From positions 58,564,922 through 58,628,921 of the forward strand of contig OY735212.1 of assembly GCA_963457665.1 (NCBI GenBank): a stretch of 64,000 nucleotides of DNA, in the 5' to 3' direction. Of this stretch, positions 34,875 to 46,502 are shown one piece after another. Source of the DNA: Thysanoteuthis rhombus (lineage: Eukaryota > Mollusca > Cephalopoda > Oegopsida > Thysanoteuthidae). The notes below the pieces were generated by a model. It searched no databases, was not told the origin of the DNA, and saw only the letters and a program-made list of their open reading frames with translations. The position numbers and the translations under genes were made by a program. Position 1 is the stretch's first letter. Each line of letters opens with the position of its first letter.

Positions 34875-36650
34875 TCATCATCATCAGTCTTTTAACATCC
34901 GTCACTGGACATAGACCTTCCCCAGGTTCCGACACATTCCTCTATCATAGGCGTCGTGGAGCCAGTATTTTCTGAATTTGTCTTGTTCATCTCTCTATCT
35001 TGTATTTTGTCAGCCTCGGTTTTGCATGTGGTCTCTGGGGATCCATGTTGTGAGTCATGATATCTATCTGTTGTCTTTCATTCTCGCAACATGACCAGCC
35101 CATTGCCAGTTGAGTTTTCTAATGGACTCTATGATGTTTCAGACTCCCATTTTCTTCCTGATATATTGTGCTGTCTTGTGATCTCTCCATATAAGGTTGA
35201 GTATGATTCTGTCATGCGCATGCTACATGCTTCTCAGTTTTGGGGTTTGTCTCTTGGTTAGGTTCCATGTTTCAGCTCCATAAGTGACTATTATAAGGAT
35301 TATTGGGATCATCTTGTTTTTGAAGGTTAAGCTTGTTCTACAGGAGGCTTGCCATCCTAGGGTGATTCTTCGCTTGATCTCTTCCTCTTTCATGAGTTTC
35401 ATAGAGCTTTGGTGAGGAACAATCTTCTGCGTTCTTTATTGGTGTTTACTTGCATCTTACACCTAACCATTCTATGGTCATTTCCTATGTTTACTTGGTT
35501 TAGAATTTGAATGTCTTTGATGGTGTGGCTTTTGCCCGTTAAAGTGTAGTCTATTTTGTTTTTGGTTTCATGTTTGGGACTCTTCCAAGTCCATTTTCTT
35601 TTGGGTTTCTTCTTGAAGAATGTATTCATGATTTTCAAGTTGTTTGCAGTTGCAAAGTTTACAAGGTCTTCACCTCTCTCATTCCGTCTTTTGTATCCAA
35701 ATTCTCCAACGTAGCATTCGTTTTCTTGTCTTATTTGTGCATTGAAATCTCCATGATGTTGAAGTATTTTTTGGTATCTTGTAATAGGGAGTTCAAGTCA
35801 TCATAGAAGTTGTTTATTTCTTCTGTGGTTAATTGCAAAGTGGGAGCATAGACTTGGATGACATTTAGTTTGTACCTCTTTAAGAGTTGTATGGTCATGC
35901 TGGCTATGCGGTCTGAGATTGCTTCAAAAGCTACCACATTGTCTTTTAGGTCTTTATTGATGAGAAAGCCTGCTCCATTTTGTTTTAGTTTCTCTCTTCC
36001 ATAGCTGTAGAGAAGATATTTGCTTTTCAATTCTGCTAGTTCTTCCTCTGGTCTTCTCATTTTGCTTATACCGATGTTGTCACATTTGATATATTTAATT
36101 ACATTTTCAAGATGTTTTGGTGAAAGTCTATTGAGAGTGTTCTGTCGTTGTAAGTGCTGATATATAACGTTGTTCTCTTGATGAGGGATTTTGAGTTTGG
36201 GTTTTGTTTGCATAATTGCTGTTGGGGCACATCACTCCCACCCAAGGCAAGTGATGCAGCTGGGCATTTTGATACCAGTGACCTTGACAGAACAGGCATT
36301 TTCCTGGTGTAGTATTCAGGCAGTTGCAGTGAGAGCACATCATCCCACCCTAAGCGAGGGATGTGGCTGGGCCTTTTGGGACCAAGGACCTGGCAGGAAT
36401 GGCCGGTATAAGTTTCATTGTGCAGATCATGGGGAGTATTAGGCCATACCCTGCCACGCTGGCCCATGACGTGTTGGCAGGGGGTCTGGTGGAGTGGTTA
36501 CTGCTGGTATTGTTTAGAGAAATCTTCAAGCACCACCAGCTCTTAGCACCTATTCTATTTGCTCTTGTTGAGTAGTAAACAGGCCTGGGTGTATGCAACG
36601 CTGAAGATGGTGAAAAATAAAGGATTAAGATCGAGAGTTTGGGAGGTTTG
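34875..36650 (-). mobile_element. RTE with 5' region and endonuclease, RT deleted
   Basis: Read on the minus strand, the 5' region (36600-36220) has GHSCQVLGPKRP and a Cys-rich CSHCNCLNTTPGKCLFC. The AP-type endonuclease (about 36215-35400) follows: GAGFLINKDLKDNVV, LNVIQVYAPT, a GDFNAQ motif split by one lost base near 35752, KRKWTWKSPKHET and GNDHRMV (catalytic His box). Then the sequence jumps at about 35399 to the post-RT KRRITLGWQAS region and runs to a CATCATCATC tail at 34875. The RT core is absent, so it cannot be active. Confidence 0.88.
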
Positions 36651-36695
36651 TTTATTTAGTTATTTTTTTCTGTTCCATTTCATCTCATGTTGTCT

Positions 36696-37090
36696 ATCAT
36701 CATCATCATCATCATCAGTTTTTTAGCGTCCTTCGTTGGACATAGACCTTCCCCAGGATTTGCCACACTTCTCTATCATGGGCGTCACTGAGCCAGTACT
36801 TCCTGAACTTGTCTAGCTCGTCTCTCCATCTAACATTTTGCCGGCCTCGGTTGCGCATGTGGTCTCGGAGAATCCATGTTGTGAGTCGTGATGTCCATCG
36901 ATTGTATGCCATTCTTGCAACATGGCCAGCCCACCGTCATTTGAGATTTTTTATGGATTCTATGATGTCTCTAACTCTTGTCTTTTCCCGGATGTACTGT
37001 GCTGTTTTGTGGTCTCTCCATGTGAGGCCCAGCATTATTCTTTCATGTGCACGTTGCATGGTTCTCAGCTTACGGGTCTGTTGTGGTCTT
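36696..37090 (-). mobile_element. RTE 3' fragment, better preserved
   Basis: The minus strand has NRWTSRLTTWILRDHMRNRG, QNVRWRDELDKFRKYWLSD and AHDREVWQILGKVYVQRRTL, then the (GAT)n tail (36696-36717). It lies head-to-tail with the RTE copy at 34875-36650 and carries fewer differences from the family consensus than the other fragments. Confidence 0.9.
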
Positions 37091-37544
37091 TTTTGATAAC
37101 CCAGGTAACATCCCATCTTAGGCTACTTGCGTCTACAATGAGTCCCAGCTTTGTGCTGGTGGATTAATAACAAGATTGATGGATTTATACCTTTCTCATC
37201 AGCAAGATAGGTAGTTTAAACTTGAGCATACCTCTCCCTTATATATAAAGTTTTTAACTTGGTTAAAGTCCACAGACATTGAAATTTAAAACAGAGCTGA
37301 ACGAATGAATGAAATACATAAATAAATAAAAAATATAGCAAACCCAATTGTGCTCATCCAGTTCTTGTTGTAGCATTGAAATTGTAGGGATTTTTTCTAG
37401 CAGTTGGAATAATTTGAATTTTTCTTTTTACTTTGCTAAATAGTTCATGTCCGACTCCTGGCTGAGGGCAGCAAGAATTTTCTTTTTGGATGTGTCCATC
37501 CACACACATGTTTGTTGCATGTTTGTCGCATTTTTGATATTGTT

Positions 37545-38235
37545 CTCTTATATATGTATATATATGTTGGAATGAGAATTTCATCTGCTTTCCTAACGTG
37601 TATGCTAAAATACCTACCTTCACATGTCACCTGTAGAAATGTTAGGTTATATGTATATATATTTATAAATATATACATTGGAAAGAGATTTCATCAGCTC
37701 TCAAAACATGTATATATGAATACCTACCTTCTCATTTTCATCAGAAAGCTGATAAAATTCTTTTTCCATTGATATATCATATTATCAGTGCATACATTGA
37801 ATTATTGGCTTTTATAAACATATTCAATGGAAAGAGAATTTTATCAGCTCCAGAGCAATGCTTATATACTGACCATAAAGGGTTTCTTTCCCAAAAGATA
37901 CAGATTGACTTGATACACTATTAGAAAACTGATAGAATCGTTTTCCAATGATATGTCATGTTACCTGTGCAAACATTGGGCATTTGGTTTTCAATAACAT
38001 ATATATTGTAAATGATTTTATCTGCTTCATTTAAAGATTTAAACAACATCACATTTTTAGTCGTAACCTTTCTATCCTTGTAGATACAAGTTCACAGGAT
38101 ACACTGTTAGGGAGTTGATAAATTCCTTTACAATGATGCATCATATTGCCTGTACAAACATTGGGCTTTATAAACATATCTATTGGACAGAAAGTTTATT
38201 AATAAACCTGTCTGAATAAGAACCTAAAAAGGCTA
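37545..38235 (-). repeat. ~180-bp tandem repeat block, orientation 2
   Basis: Units near 37740, 37921 and 38100 share ATACACT.TTAG, CTGATA.AATTC.TTT.CAAT, GAT..ATCAT, ATTGGGC and TTATAAACATAT. These are the reverse complement of the motif at 33715-34450, with a period close to 180 bp. Confidence 0.62.
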
Positions 38236-38442
38236 AAAAATCTTTTTCAGAAAATTAAAAGAAATATTTTTTTAAAAGTCAACTAACGGAGTTCTGATGC
38301 TAATTTCCAAGTCAGTTGAGAGAATGAGATAGATACATAGATAGAACACTTTGCCACATTTGTTGGCAACAGTTGTCCAATTATTTCGTATTATCATTAA
38401 TTAGAAATACTTGTTAATTGTTTGTTTTCTTTTTGTGTCAGT

Positions 38443-38646
38443 AGAATAACTACTCTGAAAGAGAAAATGAATTTTGAAAAATACCAAAGATCAAGTTTTA
38501 AAGATCCAGAAACTGAGGAATACAAAATAGGCAATTATATCCATAAACATTGGAGCCCAAAGAGCTGTCCATGGCTGCCTTTGCAAGGAATTGAAGAAAT
38601 AGGGATTCTAAAAACTATACAAGCCCAAGTTTGCCACAAACATTAA
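38443..38646 (+). CDS. Coding-like segment after strong acceptor
   Basis: An excellent polypyrimidine tract and acceptor (TTGTTTTCTTTTTGTGTCAG) is followed by one nucleotide and 67 open codons to TAA: RITTLKEKMNFEKYQRSSFK at the start, HWSPKSCPWLPLQGIEEIGI later. It may be a terminal exon or a fragment of an unrecognised element. Not identified. It is out of phase with 33073, so another exon would be required between. Confidence 0.25.
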   Translation, partial: RITTLKEKMNFEKYQRSSFKDPETEEYKIGNYIHKHWSPKSCPWLPLQGIEEIGILKTIQAQVCHKH

Positions 38647-38784
38647 AGATAATGGGAAACGTTGTTGGAGCTCTGAGCATACTTGGTGCCATCTGGATGT
38701 AAATGAAGACAATAATAACAAAAAAGTATTCGTGTTGCCATGTTCAAGCAATGAAATCTGATCATTGAAATAGCGGAGATAGAA

Positions 38785-39345
38785 AAGTAGACCACTACAT
38801 CTACCTGGGACAATAAATCTCCATGAGATCCTCAGAAGAAGAAGAAATCATGCAAAGACTTACATGAGCTCAACTTTTGAGCAAGAAAATCCCAATAGTC
38901 CTAAAAAGAAGGATATACTACTAATGCATCCTCTGGATAGTCACCTATGGAGCTGAAACATGGAACCTAACCCAAGGATTGACCTACAAATTGAGAACCA
39001 TTCAATGTGCACATGAGAGAATCATACTCAAGATCACATGGAGAGACCACAAGACAGCACAGTATATAAGGGAAAAAACAGAAGTGAGAGATATCATAGA
39101 AACGATTATGAAACTAAAATGGCAATAGGCAAGAATGTAAGACAACCCCTAGATATCTCATTTCACAATATGGATCCCCAGAGATCATATGCAAAATTGT
39201 GGCTGAGGGGAAGAAAGATTGCGTGATGAGCTAGACAAATTAAGAAAGTCCTGGCTCCATGATCCCCAAGACAGAGAAGTCTGGCGAATATTTGGGGAGG
39301 TTAATGGACACTCAAAGGCTGATGATGATAATGATGATGATGATT
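38785..39345 (+). mobile_element. RTE 3' fragment
   Basis: Reads VDHYIYLGQ, ISMRSSEEEEIMQRLT, IVTYGAETWNLTQGLTYKLR, IQCAHERIILKITWRDHKT and EVWRIFGEVNGHSKA across frameshifts, ending in GATGATGATAATGATGAT. There is an internal deletion near 38870. Confidence 0.87.
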
Positions 39346-39524
39346 ATTGGCAAAGAGCCAAAAATTGAAGTAGTAAGGCTCTGTGAAAGAAAAACCTTCT
39401 GTATTGCAATAAGGAAACTTTGCCCTTGGGTTTATTTCTCCAAGCAATTACCATGTCTTATGTAGTATATGACAAGTTGCGTACCTGAATACGGATAGAT
39501 AGATGAATAAATAGATGAATAGAT

Positions 39525-39850
39525 TGACAGATATCTGTACCTTGCATAAATGAATCACCATAGCCCATGCATGTACTAGAAGTGATTTTCTAAAAAATTA
39601 TCTAAATTTATCTTTTCATCTAAAGTTATCTAGAAAAATACCAGCGCAAGATTCGGTCATTGTTGGTCACAAAAGGACCATAGAGACTCAAAAAAACTCT
39701 TTTTCAGAAGAACAAAAAAAATTTATTTCAACATGTTGCCAAGTGGTGTACTCATGTAAATCTTCAAGGCTGCAGCCCCTAAAATGTGACCAGAACCACC
39801 CAGAGACACACAAACGCTTAGACATGGAGGAGCAGAGAGAAAAAAATCTC
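39525..39850 (+). repeat. Family C dispersed repeat
   Basis: GAATCACCATAGCCCATGCA, AAAATTATCTAAATTTATC, GACCATAGAGACTCAAAAAA and AAAATGTGACCAGAACCACC occur in the family order. Probably near full length. Confidence 0.85.
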
Positions 39851-40009
39851 TAGCCCACTCGGCTGGTTGCTCAAGCGGGCCATTCATGGGGCTGCAGTGA
39901 TTCAATAGATGTGAACTTTGATAAAGAATGTTACAAGCTTATCAAATCGAATATTCAAGGTCCGACATAAAAGTATCCAGTAATTTTGTATATTTCAAGA
40001 ACTGTTTAC

Positions 40010-40430
40010 ATGGCTTTGATGTACCTTTGCAAGATCAATTACTGCACATGCTCATAAGCAGACACTCTTTTGTGGAGTTACATTGTCAGACGTCATTGAC
40101 TAAGCTTCTACGTTGTGTTACTGTCACATTCGCAATGACCAAGCAAGTCCTTCATGTCTTATGCAGACGCTTTTGGCAGAACATTTCATCAACCAGATCA
40201 GTTAGCCCTTCACTGTTCTGCTTTGGTTCCCTGTAACTTCATGCTTTCCAAAAATGGATTTCAGACCGTGGATGAGATTAAGGGGAATGTGCTGAGGAGG
40301 CTGATAGAAATCCCGAAAGAGGACTTTGCAGACTATTTTAAAAGACAGAAAGGACAGTGGATGAGAGTGTGAGGTCCAAAGGGGAATACTTTGCCTTTGG
40401 TATGGTATTTTTCATTAATATCAAATGGTT
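40010..40430 (+). mobile_element. Mariner-like transposase C-terminal relic
   Basis: A forward frame (40154-40372) reads LVPCNFMLSKNGFQTVDEIK then RRLIEIPKEDFADYFKRQKG and QWMRV. After a frameshift comes SKGEYFAFG. This follows the mariner pattern of APCDFFLFP-like, F.T.EEI, IP...F...F..W..R and GEYF. No intact D,D34D core remains. It is a different lineage from the copies at 7.6, 44.5 and 52.5 kb. Confidence 0.6.
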
Positions 40431-41839
40431 AGATACCAACTTGACAGACCTCATAATGTTTCAAAAAGAATGACTACCATATATCAAAATTTAGCAAGGT
40501 AGGCTTGCATGATCATCCACTTGTGTAGTGAGATCAATCCTAACTGTGTGATCTGCTCTTGAAGTAAGACAAAGATAATCATAAATTTTTAAACAGTTTC
40601 AACATGAGTTCCTGCTGTCAATCTAGGAAGACTATTCAGAGTACGCTGCTGTTGTGTTTAGTTACAGGAAGTCTTAAGTATGGTAAAAATCCATAGAGTT
40701 TCAGCATGGTCACCTTCCATAGAGTGATGATTGGTATGCTAGCCTTGTGAGGCCATTTCTAGTGGGTTCATTCTTCAATGAAAAATAGATACACTGAGTT
40801 AGTTTGCAATATGAATGGCCAAAAAAACACATCTTTACATAATAATGCACTTTTTTTTAATAATGGCTCACATAAATGAATTGAATTTAATATGAAAGAC
40901 ATTCAAAATTTCACAATAAAAATGATGCCTGCTTGTGAATATACATTAAAACACTCGAGTGAAATTGTCGAAAATAAAACATGTTCCAAAATGAGAAAAA
41001 TAATGTCACCATAATCAAGATTTATAGCATCTGAATATTGCAGTTCATGTTATCAAATAAGAATACATATTTGTTATGACAATATATCATTACCTACATA
41101 TGGTAATGGGGAAAATTAGCAGAAAAAATTTTGATCAGGGCAGAAATTCCTAAAATGGAACAGTTTCAGCTTACAGAGACAGGATAAAAGCAAACTGACA
41201 CCTCTGTTTTCAAACAAGAGCCTAAAATCAACAATGTAAGCAAATCAAGGATGTTTTTTATGCAAATCAAAAAATTCCATAAGCAGATTATAAGGTTCTT
41301 ACTCTTTCAAGCATCAAATTTATCAGATCTGCTATCTTCACTCGTGGGATTTATGATGAGGCTGCATTCAAACCATAAAGAATATCTCCTTTTGTAGAAT
41401 GCTGTCTGGATATCTTCCATATTTTACCATCCTAAATGGCCAAGTTATATTCAGTTGAATTCATATCAGGAGACTGACTTGGCAATGAGAGTTATTTAGT
41501 ACTTCCTTATACTAATTATATTTTTTATTCTTTTTTTTTTAGCTTCATAAATGTCAGTGAATATTGGGAGATATCCCTAGAGACTGAACATGCATTTTTC
41601 TGAACTGATATTCCCTGCCCTTTCCAGAAGCTTTTGAGTGTGCCAATTTTGCTTCTTAGTGCAAGCCATGATAATAAGAATCCTTAAATCTTTTTTATAA
41701 TCTGTACAATGTCTTCAGGTATAAATGGAAATCCACCAAATTTCTATCATCAGAATATTTTAGTAGCGTGTTCAAAGTAATTATAAAAACACTATTTTCC
41801 AATGTATATGGACTAACTTCAAATAAGAAACAGAAAATA
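40431..41839. other. No gene seen; possible antisense Tc1-like trace
   Basis: AT-rich. Near 41430-41490 the minus strand reads CQVSLLI or, in another frame, AKSVSPDMNSTEY, reminiscent of the Tc1 SPDLNPIE box. It may be part of the relic that follows. Otherwise unrecognised. Confidence 0.3.
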
Positions 41840-42190
41840 TGACCTCAAGGATATTCCAGCATGATAAAAACCTAAAAATATGCATCCGGGAGCACGCAAG
41901 AATGGTTAAAAAGGAAAAGAATTGACTGCATTACTGGCTAGCAATGAGTCCTAATCTCTAAACCAATAGAAATCTTTGGAGAAAGCAGAAATCTTGATTC
42001 ACATTTTCAATGTGTACCATACACTGCATGAATGCTTGTAAACATTCAAAGCTTGGATAAATTGTAAAGAGGGACTGAAGAGACTACCAGCTGACAAGTG
42101 CAAGGAGTTTATACATGGCTGCAAGAAATGTTTAAAGACAGTCATTGTTGCCAAATGCAACCATATATAAAGGAAGGATGTCAATATTGC
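41840..42190 (+). mobile_element. Tc1-like transposase relic
   Basis: Frames in order give IFQHDKNLK (the QHDN.PKH box), RMVKKEKN, LHYWLAMSPNL (WPAQSPDLNP box with D changed to N), NRNLWRKQKS and then ADKCKEFIHGCKKCLKTVIV, which fits C..LV.SMP.R...VI.AKG. Multiple stops and frameshifts; terminal repeats not found. DDE-type cut-and-paste transposase, dead here. Confidence 0.68.
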
Positions 42191-42444
42191 TCTTCAGGAC
42201 GTATTTTCCATATCTCCTTTCAAATTGTTTCATGTAAATTGAAAAAAAAATTTTGTTAGATTACTTCGGATATTCTATTGAAATATTATGATGATAAAAA
42301 TTTAGAAAATTTCTAAAAATTTCGGAACATATTGTACAGTTCAAACCCAAAATCTGAGAGTGTCAAAAATCATAAACAGCTCTGTAGCAAAAAATCCAAC
42401 ATGTATGATTGTGGGTCGCAGGTAGTTCAAACAAAGTTCTTGGC

Positions 42445-42892
42445 AAAGCAATGCCCAGACCAAAAATGTCAAGATAAGTTTCCCCAGTTTTCAGGTCAGT
42501 CTGGCTTGCTGGCTAAATATGTATCATGCATACATACCACACCGATGGAGCTAGAGGACTGAAAATTTAAGCATTATGTTAGAAAAAATGTTTTTGCTTT
42601 TCTTGAAAATCACCTACCCCACCACCTAAATGGGTTTTTAATTGAAGGTTCCACTTGCAATGCAAATTCATGCTGAATTGACCCTTTAGATTGTATCTGG
42701 CAACATGCTCTCTTGTTTTGGGGGGAAATTTAGACTTTTTTAGGGATCACAGCCCAACAAAAGGCAAGCGGAGTAATGTATTCGTTGATCGACTTTTTAA
42801 AAAAAGTTAAATTGATCATCCCCAACAAGGCATACTGCCACAAGACATCGGTGACATGACAGTTTCTATTGAGTGACTCACCAGACCTGTAC
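42445..42892 (-). repeat. Family A dispersed repeat, near full length
   Basis: Opens near CCCAGACCAAAAATGTCAAG, with TTTCAGGTCAGTCTGGCTTG, CCGATGGAGCTAGAGGACTG and CAACAAAAGGCAAGCGGAGT, and ends GTGACTCACCAGACCTGTAC. Confidence 0.92.
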
Positions 42893-43064
42893 CCATTAAT
42901 TGCTTAACCATTGAGTAAATAGGGATCCAACTGCAAAAAAGACAGTGTGCCAATAGTCCAAGGTCTGTCCACAATCTCAAATGCTCACATCTTCTTGGCT
43001 GAATTTTTCACTGGTTTAAAAAGTTGCTTCCTTTTAGCTGATCAGATACAAAAACCAATATGAT

Positions 43065-43280
43065 GAAGATATCTGTACTTTGTATAGATGAATCACTGTA
43101 GTCTACATGTTCACCAAACCTAATTATTTTTAAAAAATCATCTAAAACTATTTCAAAAAATAGGTTTTCGACTGAAATAATCCGAAATTATCTGAAAAAT
43201 ACCTTGAGGTGTACTTGTGCAATTTTTCAAGTTTGTTTCCCCAGGAACGTGATCAGAAGTGCCAGGAGACACAAAAAAAC
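43065..43280 (+). repeat. Family C dispersed repeat, shortened
   Basis: GATATCTGTACTTTGTATAG, GAATCACTGTAGTC, AAAATCATCTAAAACTA and GATCAGAAGTGCCAGGAGAC follow the family order, with the middle deleted. Confidence 0.78.
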
Positions 43281-43428
43281 ATGTGGACACTCAAAGGGAG
43301 AAGAGTCAGTAGTGCTGAATAGCGGGGGCAAAGGTAAAGAGATTGATCCTATATCCGATACCCACTGATAACGATAAACAGGATATACAAATGCAGAAAA
43401 GTTTCCTTGGTTACACCTCAATGACAGG

Positions 43429-43804
43429 TGTTGACGAAAGATATTGAGTGTGATCACATAAAGACTTGCTACTTCCGTTTTTCTGGATGGAATGTCAGAA
43501 AGAGTGTAGGTGGATGTGGGTGGAGATACCAAAAAGCGTAGGATCCGCCAAACGTGTGGGTGTAGATTCCCTATAAGAAGGTAATGATTGCCATCTTGGG
43601 AAGACCAGATTCCCAGCAAGTGCAGATCACAAGACATCAAGACGGCTCCCGCACGCTCATCTGTCTTCCTAAGCACTACTCTCTCTATCCCTTCTACATG
43701 ACGCCACTCGGAACTGTACCAATAAAAATATTTGTCTGTATTTTTTTTATAAATCTGCATCCTGTCCCTGTTCTTGAATACTTTGGAGTCCCAGTCTATG
43801 TAAC
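43429..43804 (+). mobile_element. Candidate solo LTR
   Basis: About 376 bp bounded by TGTTGAC and TATGTAACA (TG...CA with a TGTT/AACA match). A TATA-like CCCTATAAGAAGG lies near 43569 and an AATAAAAATA polyadenylation signal near 43722. It is locally richer in G+C and CpG than its surroundings (GGATCCGCC, GACGGCTCCCGCACGCTC). No matching 5-bp target duplication was seen, and no primer-binding site or gag/pol. ORFs 43584-44024 (+) and 43760-43227 (-) cross it and are probably incidental. Confidence 0.35.
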
Positions 43805-44507
43805 AAGTAACCCACAGCTGGTTGATCTGGTGATTAATTTCTGCACTGCTATTCTTGAGCTAATCTCAGTACATTCTGTTACATCCGCCAGTTGCTACCT
43901 TTGCTATGACTCATTTCAATTTCCTGCCTTTTCATATGGATACATCTTACAGGTTGATCCAAACAAGGTATTGGTGTTTCCCCTCCTTCCTCGTACAAAT
44001 ATGCAGTTCATGATTGAAAGATGAATTTCTAATTTCAGTTCTATTTTAGGTTGGCTTATTACACCTTCAGATTGACTAGCAATACACCCATGGTGGAATC
44101 AGATCACTCCTGTGTTCCTGGAGTCAGAAAGGCCGTGATGTAATTGCACAATTGAATTTTTACATCAAATTAATTTTCAATGAGAATATCTTTATTTAAT
44201 TTAAAGTCTGAGTGTTGTGTGTTATCTACTTATGCATCTTATCTCTGAAGAAAGGAATACTTTTTGCAAGGTATTCAACCAATCAAAGTGATTTGAAATT
44301 GTGTTATATATGAATCATTCAACATCCATCATGTAAGCTCATGGGAGATATCTTTCCGTTCTAGTGGCTGCAATACTTCCATTATCACTATCATTATCAT
44401 CATCATCATTTTTAGAATAAACTATTATTCAACTATGTTCATGAAATATACCATATCAAAGTGTGATTTTATTCTATTTATCTAAGCTAAAAGTTTTCTT
44501 TTCATTT

Positions 44508-45083
44508 CTTATTGTTTACTTGAGACTGCCAAATCAAAGTGGAAATAGCTTGCAATATCAACCAGGTATCCAGCCAGGGAACTGTCAAGGAATGTACAGC
44601 TCCAAAAACTTCCAAATGGAGACAAAAGCCTAGAAGATGTGGACACCCTTCTGTGATTGACAACATCCAATTGAGGGCTATTATCAAGGCGGACCCACCC
44701 AAAACAACTGACATTCAACTGTAATTCAATACTAATTTGGAAAAGCAAAACAGCTTGACGACCCTGCAGAAATTGAAAAAATAGGCTACAAAACGCCACT
44801 TACTCACCACACCTCTCTTTGACCGACTACCACATTTTTAAGTATTTTGACCACTTCCTGCTAGGGAATGCCTTCCACAAGCAGCAGCTCAAAACACCTC
44901 AAAGAATTCATTAGTTCCAGGACCACAGAATTCTATGCTTCCAGAATCAATGAACTTGCTTTGTTGGCAAAAATTTCTAAATTCTGAAGGTTCTTATTTT
45001 GATTTATAACTTTTATTCTAAGCCAATATAGACTGCTTTAAAGTTGATGGTGGCAAACCAAATTTATTTTTGCACCAACCTAA
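44508..45083 (+). mobile_element. Mariner, internally deleted
   Basis: The N-terminal half reads ACNINQVSSQGTVKECTAPK, then GHPSVIDNIQLRAIIKADPP, matching the paired-like DNA-binding region of mariner transposases of the cecropia/Hsmar1 type. After a deletion of the catalytic core the C-terminus follows: KEFISSRTTEFYASRINELA. The 3' terminal repeat TTTTTGCACCAACCTAA closes it at 45083. The 5' terminal repeat is not preserved. Confidence 0.85.
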
Positions 45084-45744
45084 GACTATCATTAAAAAGA
45101 CAATTTTTCTGTGCTCATATAAACATTAGGACTGGTATGATTTGTTTCATTTCTTAAAGATACAGCCTAAAGTTTTGAGAACGGTCATTAACATTCAAAG
45201 AAAATTTCAAACATCAAAAAAACTCTTTGATTGCTTTATTTTGTTTTTTTACAGAGACACATTATATCAATCTGTGCATATATACAAGTTTGAGTATATA
45301 CATGTATATATAAATGCATGTATAAATATGGATCTTCAATAAGAATGATATGGAGATATCTTTATTTAAGTCTTATTTAGGGGTTGTTTTTTTTTACAAA
45401 AATATCAACATATTCAGAGTAAAATGTTTCATAAGTCTACTGGCAAAATTTGATGAGAAATGCTTTTGCTGTCAAAGAGTTTTCAGAGTTTATTTTACAG
45501 CCATCAAACCAAAAGACTCTCAAAATTATGTTCACTGACTGATTATTTTGAACAGTTCTATTAGCTTTGTTTCATTAATGTAATAATTTCAGACAAGCAG
45601 CCATTTTTTTCATTTCATAGTTTTTATTTTAAAGATTTTTGTTTATCTCAAAATCACTCACCATTTTCAATTAATGAATTAGATCTCTAGAAGAATTGAA
45701 GCCAGTGTTCTTCTAATTGGCACGTACACATCTTTTCAATAAAA
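45084..45744. other. No gene seen
   Basis: AT-rich, short TATA/TGTA tracts near 45290-45320, no recognised repeat. Confidence 0.4.
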
Positions 45745-46216
45745 ACTGGCCACCAAAACAGTCAACATAAGTTTTTTACAGTTTTCAATCTAGTTTGGCT
45801 GGCTGGCTGGCTGGCTGATTGGCTATGTATGTATATACGTATGTACATATGTATCACATGTACTGGCCACACTGATGGGGCTAGAGGGCTGAAAGTTTGA
45901 ACTTTTACTCCCTACCATGTCTAGAAAAAAGTTTATTGTTTTTCTGAAAATTCCCCTTCCTGAATAGTTTCTTAGAGGGGGAAGGGTCAATATGTGACTT
46001 ATTTTTCTGCTAAAGTGGTCCCTTGGTTTGTGCATGCTTATTTTTTGAAAACTCGGACTTCTCTTTAGTGATCACTCTCCAACAAAAGGCAAAAGAAGTA
46101 ACTTATTCATTGATCACCAGTTTTACAATTTTTCTAATTAATCATTCCTAACACCACAGGCTGCCAAAAGATGTTGGTCAAGTGACATTTTCTATTGAGT
46201 TACTAACCAGACCCGT
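45745..46216 (-). repeat. Family A dispersed repeat, full length
   Basis: Opens ACTGGCCACCAAAACAGTCA, has the longest GGCT run (five units near 45797) followed by a TGTATG tract, ACTGATGGGGCTAGAGGGC and CAACAAAAGGCAAAAGAAG, and ends TACTAACCAGACCCG. Confidence 0.93.
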
Positions 46217-46502
46217 TTAATTTGAATCATTAGTTGAAAATTGCTTCAAAATGGAAGCATCTTGTATTAAATCTTGTAAGAAGATAATATTCAACTGCAT
46301 AATGATGGCCATAAAAGACAATAATGATTTTGATTACATTGCATTTTCAATATCAAAACATATTTTCGAAGTTGATACAATGGAAATAAAAAGTGTCTTT
46401 TTCTCTAAAAAATACTGCTTTCTTACAATTAATGCTGTTCAAAAAACTCGGGCAAAAAGTAGTTGGATTTATTTGAGATAAACAATTACAAAAAGTTCAA
46501 GA

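Noticed and set aside
36809-37167. Forward ORFs antisense to the RTE fragments
   Set aside because: They are shadows of the minus-strand RTE C-terminus.
43584-44024. 146-residue forward ORF and 177-residue reverse ORF (43227-43760)
   Set aside because: They overlap on opposite strands, cross a family C end and an LTR-like segment, and match no family I know.
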